Numbered from the stretch's first letter, positions 16,321-30,360 are shown. The stretch is 64,000 nt of DNA from Saccharothrix algeriensis (GCF_016907655.1 NZ_JAFBCL010000001.1:1054001-1118000); one strand, 5' to 3'. Numbers and translations are program-made. Notes: a model not told the origin generated them from the sequence alone.

Positions 16321-17343
16321 TCAGGCAACCGCGTGCAAGTTGCCGTCCGCCCCTTGCAGGCAGCGGGCCGCGGGCGCGCCGCCCCGGACGAATTCGGTGA
16401 CGCAGCGCCCCAGCTGCGCGTGCGCGGCGGCGTTGGGGTGGAACGACTGCTGAGCCAGGTGCAGGCCGATGGCGTCCAGGCCGCCGTTGACCAACGCGTA
16501 CGGATCCACGGTCAGGCGGCGCTGCCACTCCCCGACCGGGCTCACCCCCCGGCTGCACCCCTCGCGGCCCTCCGTCGCCCGGGAGAGGTCGAGGAACTTC
16601 ACGCCGGTCCGGTCCGCCACCCCGCGCAGGGCCTCGGACAGCTGCGGCACGGCCACCGTCCGGCCGTAGCCGGCGTCGGCGAGCCGCAACGGGCAGCCCT
16701 GCGGGCCGTGCAGCAGCTTGTCCATCTTCTCCGTCACCGGGGATGCGTACGAGGTGAGCACCAGCGAGTACGCCTCCGGCGGGTACCCGGCCAGCTCCAT
16801 CGCCGACCGCACGTCCCGCACGGCCTGCTCGACCTTCGGCGCCATCGCGGCCAGCCGGGCGGGCCACCGGGCGGCCAGCTCCGACCGGCAGCCCGCGCGC
16901 AACGGGTTCACCCAGGCCGCGACGCAGTCGACCATCGTGTCGGCGAACCTCGGGTCGTCGTTGGCCCCGACCTGCACCAGCACGGTGGTCACCCGGTACT
17001 GCCGGGCGACCTCGACCAGCCGCCGGGCCTGGGAGCCCTCGGTGTAGTGGGTGGTGTCGGCCAGCGACACGTGGGCGGAGTCCGCGCCCGAGCACGCCAG
17101 GTTCACCGTGCGCTCGGCGAGCCGGGTCATGTGCACCATGGACCGCGTGGAGCGGTGGCACCAGTTGCCGTTCTCGCCTTCGGTGCCCTCCTCGTACGAA
17201 CCCGCGCCCTCGCCCGACATGGCGCTGTCCCCTAACGAGACCACCGCCGTCTCCCGGGTGTCCACCGCGCCGGCGGACACCGGCAGCGCCACCAGCGAGG
17301 CGCCCACGAGTGCCACCGCGCCCACGACCCGACTCCACGTCAC
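16321..17343 (-). CDS. Secreted SGNH/GDSL-family hydrolase
   Basis: A 340-residue exported esterase or lipase. A signal peptide (VVGAVALVGASLVALPVSAG) precedes block I VVSLGDSAMSGEGAGSY with the nucleophile Ser. Block III is VLVQVGANDD, and the C-terminal SFHPNAAAHAQLGRC gives the catalytic His, with Cys residues suggesting disulfides. The family hydrolyses lipid or carbohydrate esters outside the cell. GTG start chosen for its GGAGGT ribosome binding site and immediate signal peptide. Single gene. Confidence 0.88.
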   Translation of the reverse strand: MTWSRVVGAVALVGASLVALPVSAGAVDTRETAVVSLGDSAMSGEGAGSYEEGTEGENGNWCHRSTRSMVHMTRLAERTVNLACSGADSAHVSLADTTHYTEGSQARRLVEVARQYRVTTVLVQVGANDDPRFADTMVDCVAAWVNPLRAGCRSELAARWPARLAAMAPKVEQAVRDVRSAMELAGYPPEAYSLVLTSYASPVTEKMDKLLHGPQGCPLRLADAGYGRTVAVPQLSEALRGVADRTGVKFLDLSRATEGREGCSRGVSPVGEWQRRLTVDPYALVNGGLDAIGLHLAQQSFHPNAAAHAQLGRCVTEFVRGGAPAARCLQGADGNLHAVA

Positions 17344-17501
17344 CGCGAGACCTCCAGCCGCTCGGGGCGCCCGCGCTCGGGCGCCAGCCCACGGTAAGGG
17401 CGTTGGCAGGCAACGACAATGAGCCGATCCGGCTATTCGCGCCGCGCGCGGAGCGGGCAGCCGCACCGCCTCGGGCCCGGGTGCTCCGGCGCTCGGCGGG
17501 G

Positions 17502-18038
17502 TCAGCGGGCCGGCCGGGCGCCGAGCGACCACAGGTAGCTCAGGGGTTCGCCGTCGGGGTCGTCGCGGCCGGTGAAGTCGCCGAGCAGCTCCTCCAGGCG
17601 GGCCTTCAGCTCGGCCTGGGACTCCGCGTTGAGGCGCAGCACGCCGCGCGCCACCTCCCGGTAGGCGTCGGGTCCCGCCTCCACCAGCTCCGCGCGGTGC
17701 GCCGCCAGCATCGCCAGGTCCACCTGCTGCACCAGGCCGACGCCCTCGACGTCGATCAGGCCCAGCCGCCAGGTGCGGCGGGTGGTGCGGTACGGGCGTT
17801 CCAGGGCGCCCTTCGCGCCGGTGCGGACCGGTTCGGCCGCCAGGAAGCCCTGCTCGACCAGCGCGCGCACGTGGCGCAGCGCGGTGGCCGGCGCGATCCC
17901 CAGCCGCTCGGCCAGCTCCTGGTTGGTCCACGCCCGGTCCAGGCACAGCCGCAGGATGCGCCAGCGCAGCGGGTGCGCCAGCGCCTTCAGCTCTTCCACG
18001 GAGGCGGTGCGCTCGGGCTGGTCGGTGGGCACGGCCAA
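17502..18038 (-). CDS. ArsR-like winged-helix regulator
   Basis: A 178-residue protein with a winged helix at residues 12-75 (LKALAHPLRWRILRLCLDRA, then ELAERLGIAPATALRHVRAL) and a C-terminal helical region ending DPDGEPLSYLWSLGARPAR. It belongs to the helix-turn-helix proteins often placed with ArsR/HTH_20. It has no metal-binding Cys, so it is probably not a metal sensor. It diverges from the M20/S9 peptidase pair with a 90-bp interval and may control it. Confidence 0.75.
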   Translation of the reverse strand: MAVPTDQPERTASVEELKALAHPLRWRILRLCLDRAWTNQELAERLGIAPATALRHVRALVEQGFLAAEPVRTGAKGALERPYRTTRRTWRLGLIDVEGVGLVQQVDLAMLAAHRAELVEAGPDAYREVARGVLRLNAESQAELKARLEELLGDFTGRDDPDGEPLSYLWSLGARPAR

Positions 18039-18109
18039 GAGGCTAACCGAGGAGGGCCTTGCCCGGCGCGGCGGTGGTTTGGTTCACTGACATCGATTGC
18101 AGAAAATGA

Positions 18110-21249
<3,140 letters not shown>

Positions 21250-21471
21250 ACGCCGGGGCCGCCCGGCCCGGCTGCCCGGGGCGTCGTCGGAAACGTTCTC
21301 CGGCGGCGTGGAATAATTTCCTCTGATCAATTTTTCACGTATCGGATCACACTTCTCCCGATCATTTTCCTGTATCCACCGAATGGCCGTCGGCACCTGT
21401 CCTGGTGAGGGCGGCGGCAGGGGGTGCGGCCGCCCCGACGGGGGTTGTCGACACCAACACGGGGGGACAGG

Positions 21472-23130
21472 GTGGAGCACCACGGCATCGAGAGCTTCTT
21501 CGTAGTGGGCGAGGGGGTGCTGGAGTTCGACGGGTCCGGGCGGCCCGCGACCCGGCAGCCGCTCGGCGTCGAGGAGCTGAGGAGGTTCCGGTTCTCGCGA
21601 CTGGGCCCGGAGGGACCGCAGGTACCCGAGGACACCCGGATCGCACTGGCCACCGCGGTGACCGCCGACGTGCCGCAGCCGGACTCGGCGGACCCGGTCG
21701 TCCCGGCCGGGTTCACCTACCTCGGCCAGTTCGTCGACCACGACCTGACGCTGGACCGCACCGGGACCCGGCTCGGCGCGGACGTCAACCTGGACGACCT
21801 GGTGCAGGGCCGCTCGCCCGCGCTCGACCTGGACGCGGTCTACGGCCGCGGTCCGCACGACCCGGTCGACCGGGCCTTCTACGCCGACGACCAGGTCAAG
21901 CTCAAGGTCGGCAAGACCTCGGCCACGACGTTCCCCGACGAGCGGGTCAACGTCGAGCTGGAGGGCTTCGACCTGCCCAGGGCCGGGTCCGGCGCGACCC
22001 GCGCCGACCGGCGGCGCCCGCTGATCCCGGACGCCCGCAACGACGAGAACCTGGCGGTCGCCCAGACCCACCTGGCGTTCATCCGGTTCCACAACCGGGT
22101 CGTGGACGAGCTGGCGCTGACCGGGCTGTCCGGCCGGCGGCTGTTCCAGGCGGCGCGGGAGCAGGTCGTCCGGCACTACCAGTGGCTGCTGCGCACCGAC
22201 TACCTGCCGCGCGTCGTCGACCCCGCGATCGTGGACGACGTGTTCGGCAACGGCCGCCGCTTCTTCGAGGCGCCCGGCCGCGGCTACGCGGGCGCGAACC
22301 AGCCGCCGACCATGCCGCTGGAGTTCTCGGTGGCGGCCTACCGGCTCGGCCACAGCCAGATCCGGGCGCTCTACCAGTGGAACCGGGTGTTCAACGGCGA
22401 GGGCCCCGGCGCGCCCGCGACCCTGCTGCAGCTGTTCACCTTCTCCGGGACCAGCGGCAACTTCGAGGGCGGTTCGGGCCTGCCGCAGCTGGACGACCCG
22501 GACTCGGGCACGGTCGACACGCTGCCGACCAACTGGGTGGCGGACTTCCGCCGGCTGTTCGACTTCACCGAGGCCGACCGGCCGGACCTGGCGCCGGGCG
22601 CGGGCGGCGGCAACGTGGCCAAGCGGGTCGACACGCTGCTGGTCAACCCGCTCACGCAGCTGCCGGCGGGCGCGTTCGAGGGCCGCGGCAGGCAGGTCGC
22701 CGACCTGCACCGCAACCTCGCGTTCCGCAACCTGACCCGGGCGAACATGGTCAGGCTGGCCAGCGGTCAGCAGATGGCGTCGCTGTTCAACCAGCCGCCG
22801 CTGACCGCCGAGCAGATCCTGGACGGCAACGGGGGCGTGGTGCTGGACTCGCTGACCGGGCAGCAGCGCGCGGCGGTGGTCGAGGCGACCCCGCTGTGGT
22901 TCTACGTCCTGCGGGAGGCCGAGGTCGGCAACGGCCTGCTCGGGCCGGTGGGCGGTCGCGTCGTGGCCGAGGTCTTCCACCGGGCGATGGAAGCCTCGCG
23001 CACGTCGATCGTGCGGGAACCGTGGTGGCGGCCGGTGCTCGGGCCGGACGCCGACACGTTCCGGATGACCGACCTGCTGCTGTTCGCGTTCGAGGGCAAG
23101 GCCGACCTGCTCAACCCGCTGGGTGACTGA
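21472..23130 (+). CDS. Animal-type haem peroxidase family protein
   Basis: A 552-residue protein of the cyclooxygenase/peroxidase superfamily (PF03098). Distal His90 lies in TYLGQFVDHDLTLDRT and proximal His294 in AAYRLGHSQIRALYQW, both at family spacing. A Ca-binding-like PRAGSGATR/VYGRGPHDP region is also present. No signal peptide is visible, unlike myeloperoxidases. Bacterial members oxidise halides, lipids or phenolics, and the substrate is unknown. GTG start follows GGGGGACAG. An AT-rich promoter region (around 21310-21370) precedes it, and it ends at a strong hairpin facing the convergent MFS gene. Confidence 0.88.
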   Translation: MEHHGIESFFVVGEGVLEFDGSGRPATRQPLGVEELRRFRFSRLGPEGPQVPEDTRIALATAVTADVPQPDSADPVVPAGFTYLGQFVDHDLTLDRTGTRLGADVNLDDLVQGRSPALDLDAVYGRGPHDPVDRAFYADDQVKLKVGKTSATTFPDERVNVELEGFDLPRAGSGATRADRRRPLIPDARNDENLAVAQTHLAFIRFHNRVVDELALTGLSGRRLFQAAREQVVRHYQWLLRTDYLPRVVDPAIVDDVFGNGRRFFEAPGRGYAGANQPPTMPLEFSVAAYRLGHSQIRALYQWNRVFNGEGPGAPATLLQLFTFSGTSGNFEGGSGLPQLDDPDSGTVDTLPTNWVADFRRLFDFTEADRPDLAPGAGGGNVAKRVDTLLVNPLTQLPAGAFEGRGRQVADLHRNLAFRNLTRANMVRLASGQQMASLFNQPPLTAEQILDGNGGVVLDSLTGQQRAAVVEATPLWFYVLREAEVGNGLLGPVGGRVVAEVFHRAMEASRTSIVREPWWRPVLGPDADTFRMTDLLLFAFEGKADLLNPLGD

Positions 23131-23198
23131 CGTGCCCGCGGCCGAGGACCGCGGGGGCGGGCGGGCCGGCCACCACCGACCGACCGGTCGGTGATCCG

Positions 23199-23237
23199 GA
23201 CGGCCCTGCCGGCGCCACGGGGCCCGGCAGGGCCGTC
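23199..23237. terminator. Hairpin between convergent peroxidase and MFS genes
   Basis: Perfect 14-bp stem (GACGGCCCTGCCGG with CCGGCAGGGCCGTC) around an 11-nt loop, placed between convergent genes. It could stop transcription from both sides. Confidence 0.65.
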
Positions 23238-23260
23238 GCCGGGTGCGGCTTGGACCGCCC

Positions 23261-23334
23261 GGTGCCGCCGGGCCGTCCGGTGCCGCCGGGCCGTCCGGTG
23301 CCGCTGGGACCGCCCGGTGCCGCTTGGGCCGTCC
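23261..23334. repeat. 18-bp tandem repeat, four units
   Basis: Units GGTGCCGCCGGGCCGTCC start at 23261 and 23279 (identical), followed by two diverged units. Non-coding, in the convergent intergenic region. Confidence 0.75.
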
Positions 23335-23372
23335 GGCGCCGTCGCCGGGGCCGCCCGTGCTCCGCGGCGCCG

Positions 23373-25555
<2,183 letters not shown>

Positions 25556-25706
25556 AGTGATGGCAGGGCTGAGCCGCGCACGGCTCACCTGAAGGTGGCG
25601 TCGAAGACAAGCCTCGACTGGGTCGGTATAGCGCGCGTGCGTCGCTGCGGGGACGTCTACCGGCTGGCACTATCAGACCTTCGTCTGCACGAGGGGACCA
25701 GAAGCA

Positions 25707-26498
25707 TTGACATCACTGGGCGACGTGGCCGGGAGCGTAGCCGCTGCATGTGACAAGGCGTCGTTGTGCAGGGACGCCTTGGGCACAGCCGCGGACCTGG
25801 CCGAGGACGCCCGAACCAGCCTCGGTATCGCTTTGGCGGGTGATACCACGGGCGAAAAGGACATCGTTCTGGCGTACTTCCAGGAGGTAGTCGACAGGGG
25901 TACGGCGTTGTGGAAGACCTTGAGCAGGGGCATGGATCACGCACAAAAGGCGCTCGACGCTCTTCAAGTGCCCGCCGCGCCGCCTTCAGCTTCCCGATCC
26001 CCGATGATCTCAAGCGGGCGGGCGCGTACTACCACGGCGTCATCGGCCTCACTGCGACCAACCTCAACACAGCCACTCTCACCGCATCGCATCGAGGAAC
26101 TGCGCCAGGAACTGCCGCCACCAGTGGAACCGGGCACCGGACAGAAAACCCATGGCCGGTGGGTTGCGCCCGACGGCAGCACCCAAACCATCGTCAGCGA
26201 ACGCGACCAGTGGTCGACCAAGGTCAACGAGGCCCTGACCGCCGAGGGCTGCCCCAAGATTCCGGTGATCACCGATGGAGACGTGGAACTGAAACTGGCC
26301 GCTCGTATGCGCGAGGAGGGCCCGGTCGACCCGGCAATGCGACACGTGACTGTCGTGATCAACCACGTGATCTGTCAGGGACCATTGAGTTGTGACACGC
26401 TGGTCCCCGTCGTTCTGCCCGAGGGTTACACCCTGACCGTTCACGGCCCCGGCTACTACAAGCAGTTCACAGGAGGTACACCACCTTGGCGTCGCTGA
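25707..26498 (+). CDS. DddA-like (SCP1.201-type) deaminase toxin, probably catalytically impaired
   Basis: A 263-residue protein. The N-terminal roughly 90 residues are helical, like the leader domain of actinobacterial deaminase toxins. After a linker, residues about 140-263 match the SCP1.201/DddA deaminase fold: TGQKTHGRWVAPDGSTQTIV, then the active-site region and LPEGYTLTVHGPGYYKQFTG. Family enzymes deaminate cytidine in DNA with an H-x-E and a Cys pair binding Zn. Here His is replaced by Asp (Asp192-Val-Glu194) and the Cys are Cys223 and Cys229. The TTG start follows GAGGGG. The stop overlaps the immunity gene, whose ribosome binding site lies inside this gene. The linker reads better in another frame. 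Confidence 0.75.
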   Translation: MTSLGDVAGSVAAACDKASLCRDALGTAADLAEDARTSLGIALAGDTTGEKDIVLAYFQEVVDRGTALWKTLSRGMDHAQKALDALQVPAAPPSASRSPMISSGRARTTTASSASLRPTSTQPLSPHRIEELRQELPPPVEPGTGQKTHGRWVAPDGSTQTIVSERDQWSTKVNEALTAEGCPKIPVITDGDVELKLAARMREEGPVDPAMRHVTVVINHVICQGPLSCDTLVPVVLPEGYTLTVHGPGYYKQFTGGTPPWRR

Positions 26499-26908
26499 TC
26501 GCCCACTACCAGGCGAGCGAAGATCCTGTTCCGGTTCAGGCCGTCGCCGACCTCGACGCGCTGCTGGACCGCATGGCCGCCGACCACGCCACCCGGTCGG
26601 GACCGGTACCACCGATGGTGGAACTTTCGCGTCCCGACCCGTGGGCCGAAGGCTGGGTGATCGTGCGCTTGGGCGTCGACCACGACCGGGGCTTCCTCGC
26701 CCACGCCGACGCCTCCGGCTCGTTCATCACCACCGGTGGCGCCGACCGGCACGGCACCGCGGTGGTCTACGACCACATGGGCCACCCTCGCGAGTTTCCC
26801 GCCGACGCCGAAGTGCCCCTGCACGACCTGCGCAAGGCAGCCCATGACCTGATCACCACCGACGGCGGCCGGTCACCGGCCGTGGCGTGGCGGCCCTGGG
26901 AACGCTGA
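26486..26908 (+). CDS. Imm1-family immunity protein
   Basis: A 140-residue cytoplasmic protein matching the Imm1 pattern: an N-terminal VQAVADLDALLDRM, central ELSRPDPWAEGWVIVRLGVD, and FITTGGADRHGTAVVYDHMG, FPADAEVPLHDLRKAAHDLI. Imm1 proteins neutralise deaminase toxins encoded just upstream by binding them. The TTG start follows AGGAGGT and overlaps the toxin gene by 13 bp, tying production of antidote to toxin. It remains intact although the toxin active site looks altered. Confidence 0.8.
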   Translation: MASLIAHYQASEDPVPVQAVADLDALLDRMAADHATRSGPVPPMVELSRPDPWAEGWVIVRLGVDHDRGFLAHADASGSFITTGGADRHGTAVVYDHMGHPREFPADAEVPLHDLRKAAHDLITTDGGRSPAVAWRPWER

Positions 26909-26934
26909 GCCCGCTCGCCACTGCACCGCGACAC

Positions 26935-27163
26935 CCCTGGACCGCCCTGGCCGGGATCAGCCACGTCATCGAGTCGGCCCAGCCGCACAGGTCGGCAGCG
27001 CGGTGGCGACGATCGTCTGGTCCAGCGCCGCCAGCAGCATCCCGAGCATGATCACGGCGACGACGGCGTTGCGCGTCCCCCGCCCCACCTCGACCCGTTC
27101 GACCACGCGGAACCTCCCGAGTGGACGATAGGGCCACCACCCCGACTCCGCCCGCCGTGCGCG
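26935..27163 (-). pseudogene. Duplicated, internally deleted 5' fragment of the MFS exporter gene
   Basis: 26991-27163 matches 25261-25433 (173 bp, one mismatch), covering the promoter region, start and codons 1 to about 39 of the MFS gene. 26935-26990 matches 25042-25097 (codons about 94-112) with one mismatch. The 163 bp between these blocks are missing, which shifts the frame, so no transporter can be made. Similarity stops at both ends abruptly. Confidence 0.9.
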
Positions 27164-27271
27164 TCGCCCGAGCCGTGACCACCGGGCAGGCCCGCGCGGG
27201 CGTGCGACGGGGGTCGTCCCGCTGCGCGGGGCGGGGGTCGGTGCCCTCGATCGCCGGAGCACACCCCGAGG

Positions 27272-27529
27272 TTGCCACTCTTTCGGGTGGATCCGTCGAA
27301 GGAGGACAACCGCCTCCGGCGGCCGATATCACGCCGGGCGGGAGGCGCACGGACGTGGACATCCGGGGTGGACTTCGTCGCGCCTCGGGATCGGGAATAC
27401 CCCGAGGGGGCGCCGGAACTCCCCAGGGCGTTCCGAGTGGAGTCGAATTCTGTTGTGGTGCAACGGGGTTCGGCCGTTCCGTGGATCGCCAACCGTTTGC
27501 CGGATGGTCGATGGTGGGGGTACTGGTGA
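27272..27529 (+). CDS. Doubtful small hypothetical protein (85 aa)
   Basis: An open frame from a TTG (PLFRVDPSKEDNRLRRPIS... to GRWWGYW) ends 15 bp before the beta-helix exoprotein start. It has no known motif and a weak ribosome binding site. It is the only coding candidate in the 380-bp gap 27164-27544. The region could equally be the leader and promoter of the next gene. Confidence 0.2.
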   Translation: MPLFRVDPSKEDNRLRRPISRRAGGARTWTSGVDFVAPRDREYPEGAPELPRAFRVESNSVVVQRGSAVPWIANRLPDGRWWGYW

Positions 27530-27544
27530 GCGAGAGGGGTGCTG

Positions 27545-29026
27545 ATGCGCGGGAATGTTTCGGTGGTCGGGGTCCTGGTGTTGGGTGTGGGTGTGGTGGT
27601 CGTGCCGCCGGCTGTTGCGGTCGCGAGGCAGGTTCCGTGTGACACGCCGAGTCTGGTGAAGGCGGTCGGGGATGCCAACGCGGCGGGAAAGCGGGTTCGG
27701 TTGTCGTTGGCGGGTGGGTGCACGTATCGGGTGGATCGGGCGATCGGGGACAACGGGTTCCCGGTGGTCACGGGGGATGTGGAGTTGGTGGGTGCGGGGA
27801 CGGTGATCTCGCGGCATCCGGCCGCGCCGCGGTTCCGGTTCTTCCGGGTGGCGGTGGGTGGGCGGTTGGGTATCGAGGGTCTGGTGGTCACCGGTGGGCA
27901 TACCCGTGACGGTCTGGCGCCGGGTGGTTCCGGTGGTGACGGTGGCGCCGTGCACAGTTCCGGTGAGTTGGTGATCGGTCGTAGCACGTTGTCGGGCAAC
28001 CGCACGGGTGACGGCGCCGTCGGCGTGATCGGCGCGGACGGGAACCTCGACACCGCCCGGGGCGGCGGGGGTGGTCACGGTGGTGCGGTCTTCAGTGACG
28101 GCATCGCGCTGCGGATCTCGAAGTCGGACCTGAAGGGCAACAGCACCGGTCGGGGTGGCTGGGGCGCCCACGGGCTCCGCGGCAAGGACAATGCCGCCGA
28201 CGCGGAGCAGCTTCGCGGCGGGCCCGGTGGCGAGGGCGGCTGGGGTGGGGATGGTGGCGCGATCGCGAACCACGCCGGGGTGTTCGAGTTGCTGCACTCC
28301 TCGGTCGAGGGCAACCGGACCGGGGCGGGTGGGCCGGGCGGTGCGTCCGGTCGCGGCGGCGACAACGCCAACGGACCCGGCGGCGACGGCGCCAGGCCCG
28401 TGTCGGGCGGTCCTGGCGGTTCCGGCGGCGCGATCGACCTGAGAGACAGCGAGGTGAACGTCCAGGGCGGTTCGGCGACGGGGAACACCACCGGCGACGG
28501 CGGCCCAGCCGGCCGCGCCGGCGACGGCGGCAACGGGGTCGAAGGGGGCAAGGGCGGGGGCCGAGCCGGCGGGCGCGGGCGGGCCTCGGGCGGCGACGGC
28601 GGTTCGGGCGGCGCCCTGTCGATCCGCCCCATCACACCGGGGGAACGGACGGTCACCCTGTTCGGCTTCGAGGCGAAGGGCAACCGGACCGGCAACGGCG
28701 GCAACGGCGGGGACGGGGGCTTCGGCGTCCCGGGGCTCCAGGAGGGCCACGGCGGCTCCGGCGGCAGGGGCGGCAACGGCGGCGGCCTGCACGTCGCGAG
28801 GCGAGGTCCCGTGCACCTCACGCTCGACTACTTCGTGCACAACGCCACCGGGGCCGGTGGCCGGGGCGGCCTGTCCCCCGCTCCCGACATCCCCGACGCC
28901 GGCCCCGGAAACCGCGGCGTCGGCGGCGCCATCGACAGGGAGTCGCTGACCACGGAGGTCACGCTGAACCAGGTGTACTTCACGGACAACGACCCGGACA
29001 ACTGCCGCGACATCCCCGGGTGCTGA
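27545..29026 (+). CDS. Secreted Gly-rich beta-helix repeat protein
   Basis: A 493-residue exported protein. Signal peptide (VVGVLVLGVGVVVVPPAVAV), then VPCDTPSLVKAVGDANAAGK, the usual start of right-handed parallel beta-helix (pectate-lyase-like) proteins. The rest consists of repeated blocks ending in a turn such as LSGNRTGDGAVG, LKGNSTGRGGWG, VEGNRTGAGGPG and AKGNRTGNGGNG, separated by long Gly-rich insertions with GGSGGDGGAVHSS. It ends with NCRDIPGC, a likely disulfide. No catalytic residues were recognised, so a surface or adhesin-like role is inferred. ATG 27545 chosen for GAGAGGGG; a GTG two codons upstream is possible. Confidence 0.75.
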   Translation: MRGNVSVVGVLVLGVGVVVVPPAVAVARQVPCDTPSLVKAVGDANAAGKRVRLSLAGGCTYRVDRAIGDNGFPVVTGDVELVGAGTVISRHPAAPRFRFFRVAVGGRLGIEGLVVTGGHTRDGLAPGGSGGDGGAVHSSGELVIGRSTLSGNRTGDGAVGVIGADGNLDTARGGGGGHGGAVFSDGIALRISKSDLKGNSTGRGGWGAHGLRGKDNAADAEQLRGGPGGEGGWGGDGGAIANHAGVFELLHSSVEGNRTGAGGPGGASGRGGDNANGPGGDGARPVSGGPGGSGGAIDLRDSEVNVQGGSATGNTTGDGGPAGRAGDGGNGVEGGKGGGRAGGRGRASGGDGGSGGALSIRPITPGERTVTLFGFEAKGNRTGNGGNGGDGGFGVPGLQEGHGGSGGRGGNGGGLHVARRGPVHLTLDYFVHNATGAGGRGGLSPAPDIPDAGPGNRGVGGAIDRESLTTEVTLNQVYFTDNDPDNCRDIPGC

Positions 29027-29031
29027 CCGAC

Positions 29032-29065
29032 GCGCGGCCCCACCTCACGCAGGCCGGGGCCGCGC
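29032..29065. terminator. Terminator-like hairpin after the beta-helix gene
   Basis: Perfect 10-bp stem GCGCGGCCCC/GGGGCCGCGC with a 14-nt loop, 5 bp after the stop codon, between convergent genes. Confidence 0.6.
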
Positions 29066-29215
29066 ACCACCGCGTGCGGGAGCTCGGGCAGCGGTCACCG
29101 GACAGGGCGGGACCGCCCGACCCGCGAACCCGGCAGCGCCCCCGACCTTCGCATCGTCATTGGGCCGATGAGGTGAGCGGGACGGCGGTCGGGATCTGCC
29201 CGGTGCCGCCACCCC

Positions 29216-29407
29216 TCAGGTCAGGTCGAAGACGCCCAGCTTCGCGCCCCGCGTGAAGAACTCCCACTCGGCGTAGGTGAACCGCTGCGGAGCCTCACCC
29301 GGCCGGTTCGAGTTGCGGACCAAGACCTCGTCGGCAGTGCGCATCACCTCGACGCAGTTGGAGCCGTTGGCACTGTGCTTGGTCCACTCGTGCAACTTCA
29401 GGGTCAT
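29216..29407 (-). CDS. DUF397 domain protein
   Basis: A 63-residue protein with the DUF397 pattern: WTKHSANGSNCVEV, then [13 protein letters not shown] and [23 protein letters not shown]397 proteins are partners of Scr1-type XRE regulators throughout Streptomyces and relatives and are thought to bind or modulate them. Its start overlaps the regulator stop by 4 bp (ATGA). A truncated second copy lies 3.8 kb away at 25439. Confidence 0.9.
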   Translation of the reverse strand: MTLKLHEWTKHSANGSNCVEVMRTADEVLVRNSNRPGEAPQRFTYAEWEFFTRGAKLGVFDLT

Positions 29408-30252
29408 CTCGTGTCCTTCATGATCCGGGCCAGGAGTTCACGGCTCTCCTCGATTCCCAGCGCCTTCGCACGAGTGTGGTCGAACCAACGGCTCGCCTTC
29501 TCCACCTGCTCGGGCCGGTCCACGAAGTGGTCGCCAAACGGCGTGTCGACGCTGATCAGCGACGGCAACCCGTCGGGCAGCCGGAACAAGGTCAGCGTAG
29601 TCCCGGTGAGCGCGTGCGCTCCTGCCCCCTCGGGCATCACCTGCACGTCGACGTGCGCCAGTTCGGATATCCCGAGGATGTACTCGATCTGGTCTTTCAT
29701 CACCCGCGGGCCGCCGAAGTTCGCGCGCAACAAGGGTTCCGCGAGCACTGCCCACAGGCGCAGCGGTGGCTTCCGGTCGGTAAGCAGTGCGCGTCGACCT
29801 GCCCGCAACTCCAGGTTCTTCTCCAGCGCCTCGCCCGTCACACCGCCACCGACCATGAGCGCACGGGTGTAGCCCTCGGTCTGAAGGGCCGCCGGAACCA
29901 ACTCGAACGATGAGTAGAGCGCCTCCGTCGCGCTGGCCTCGACGTCCAGGATGCGACGCATGTACGGGGCGATCATCCCGCCGATCTTGCTCCGCTGACG
30001 CCGGCGGTGGGCTTCGGAGTTCAGGCCGAGCAGGTCTTCGCGAGTCTCCTCGTCCGCTTGGTACAAGTCCAGGAGCTTCTCCAACTCGGCCTGCCGGATG
30101 CCGCTCACAGCGGTCTCGATGTTGCCGATCTTGGTGAGCGTGCAGTTCAACACTTCGGTCGCCCGCTCACGAGGAAGTCCGGCCTCCTCTCGCATCCGTC
30201 GCAGCGTGGTTCCGACCTGGATCCGCGCGGCGCTGCGATGGGGGTTGGTCAT
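29404..30252 (-). CDS. Scr1-family XRE transcriptional regulator (DUF5753)
   Basis: A 282-residue regulator. The N-terminal XRE HTH (VGTTLRRMREEAGLPRERAT, then LTKIGNIETAVSGIRQAELE) is followed by the Scr1/DUF5753 domain with VPAALQTEGYTRALMVGG, LLTDRKPPLRLWAVLAEPLL and VMPEGAGAHALTGTTLTLFR. Together with the adjacent DUF397 protein it forms the common actinomycete BldB/WhiJ-type locus, linked in Streptomyces to developmental control. It diverges from a small gene across about 108 bp containing AT-rich promoter-like sequence (ACCCAATATAGC, GTAGAGTATATGCC). Confidence 0.9.
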   Translation of the reverse strand: MTNPHRSAARIQVGTTLRRMREEAGLPRERATEVLNCTLTKIGNIETAVSGIRQAELEKLLDLYQADEETREDLLGLNSEAHRRRQRSKIGGMIAPYMRRILDVEASATEALYSSFELVPAALQTEGYTRALMVGGGVTGEALEKNLELRAGRRALLTDRKPPLRLWAVLAEPLLRANFGGPRVMKDQIEYILGISELAHVDVQVMPEGAGAHALTGTTLTLFRLPDGLPSLISVDTPFGDHFVDRPEQVEKASRWFDHTRAKALGIEESRELLARIMKDTR

Positions 30253-30360
30253 GGCGCGCTCCTCACAGGTTCACCCGTTAGCACAGGTGACAACATCGGG
30301 TACCCAATATAGCCTCCCCATATCCGTAGAGTATATGCCTGTAGCAGGGAGTGATGATCA

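Noticed and set aside
21424..21471. Upstream start for the haem peroxidase
   Set aside because: The extension is basic and unlike the protein. The GTG at 21472 has the ribosome binding site and begins the conserved region.
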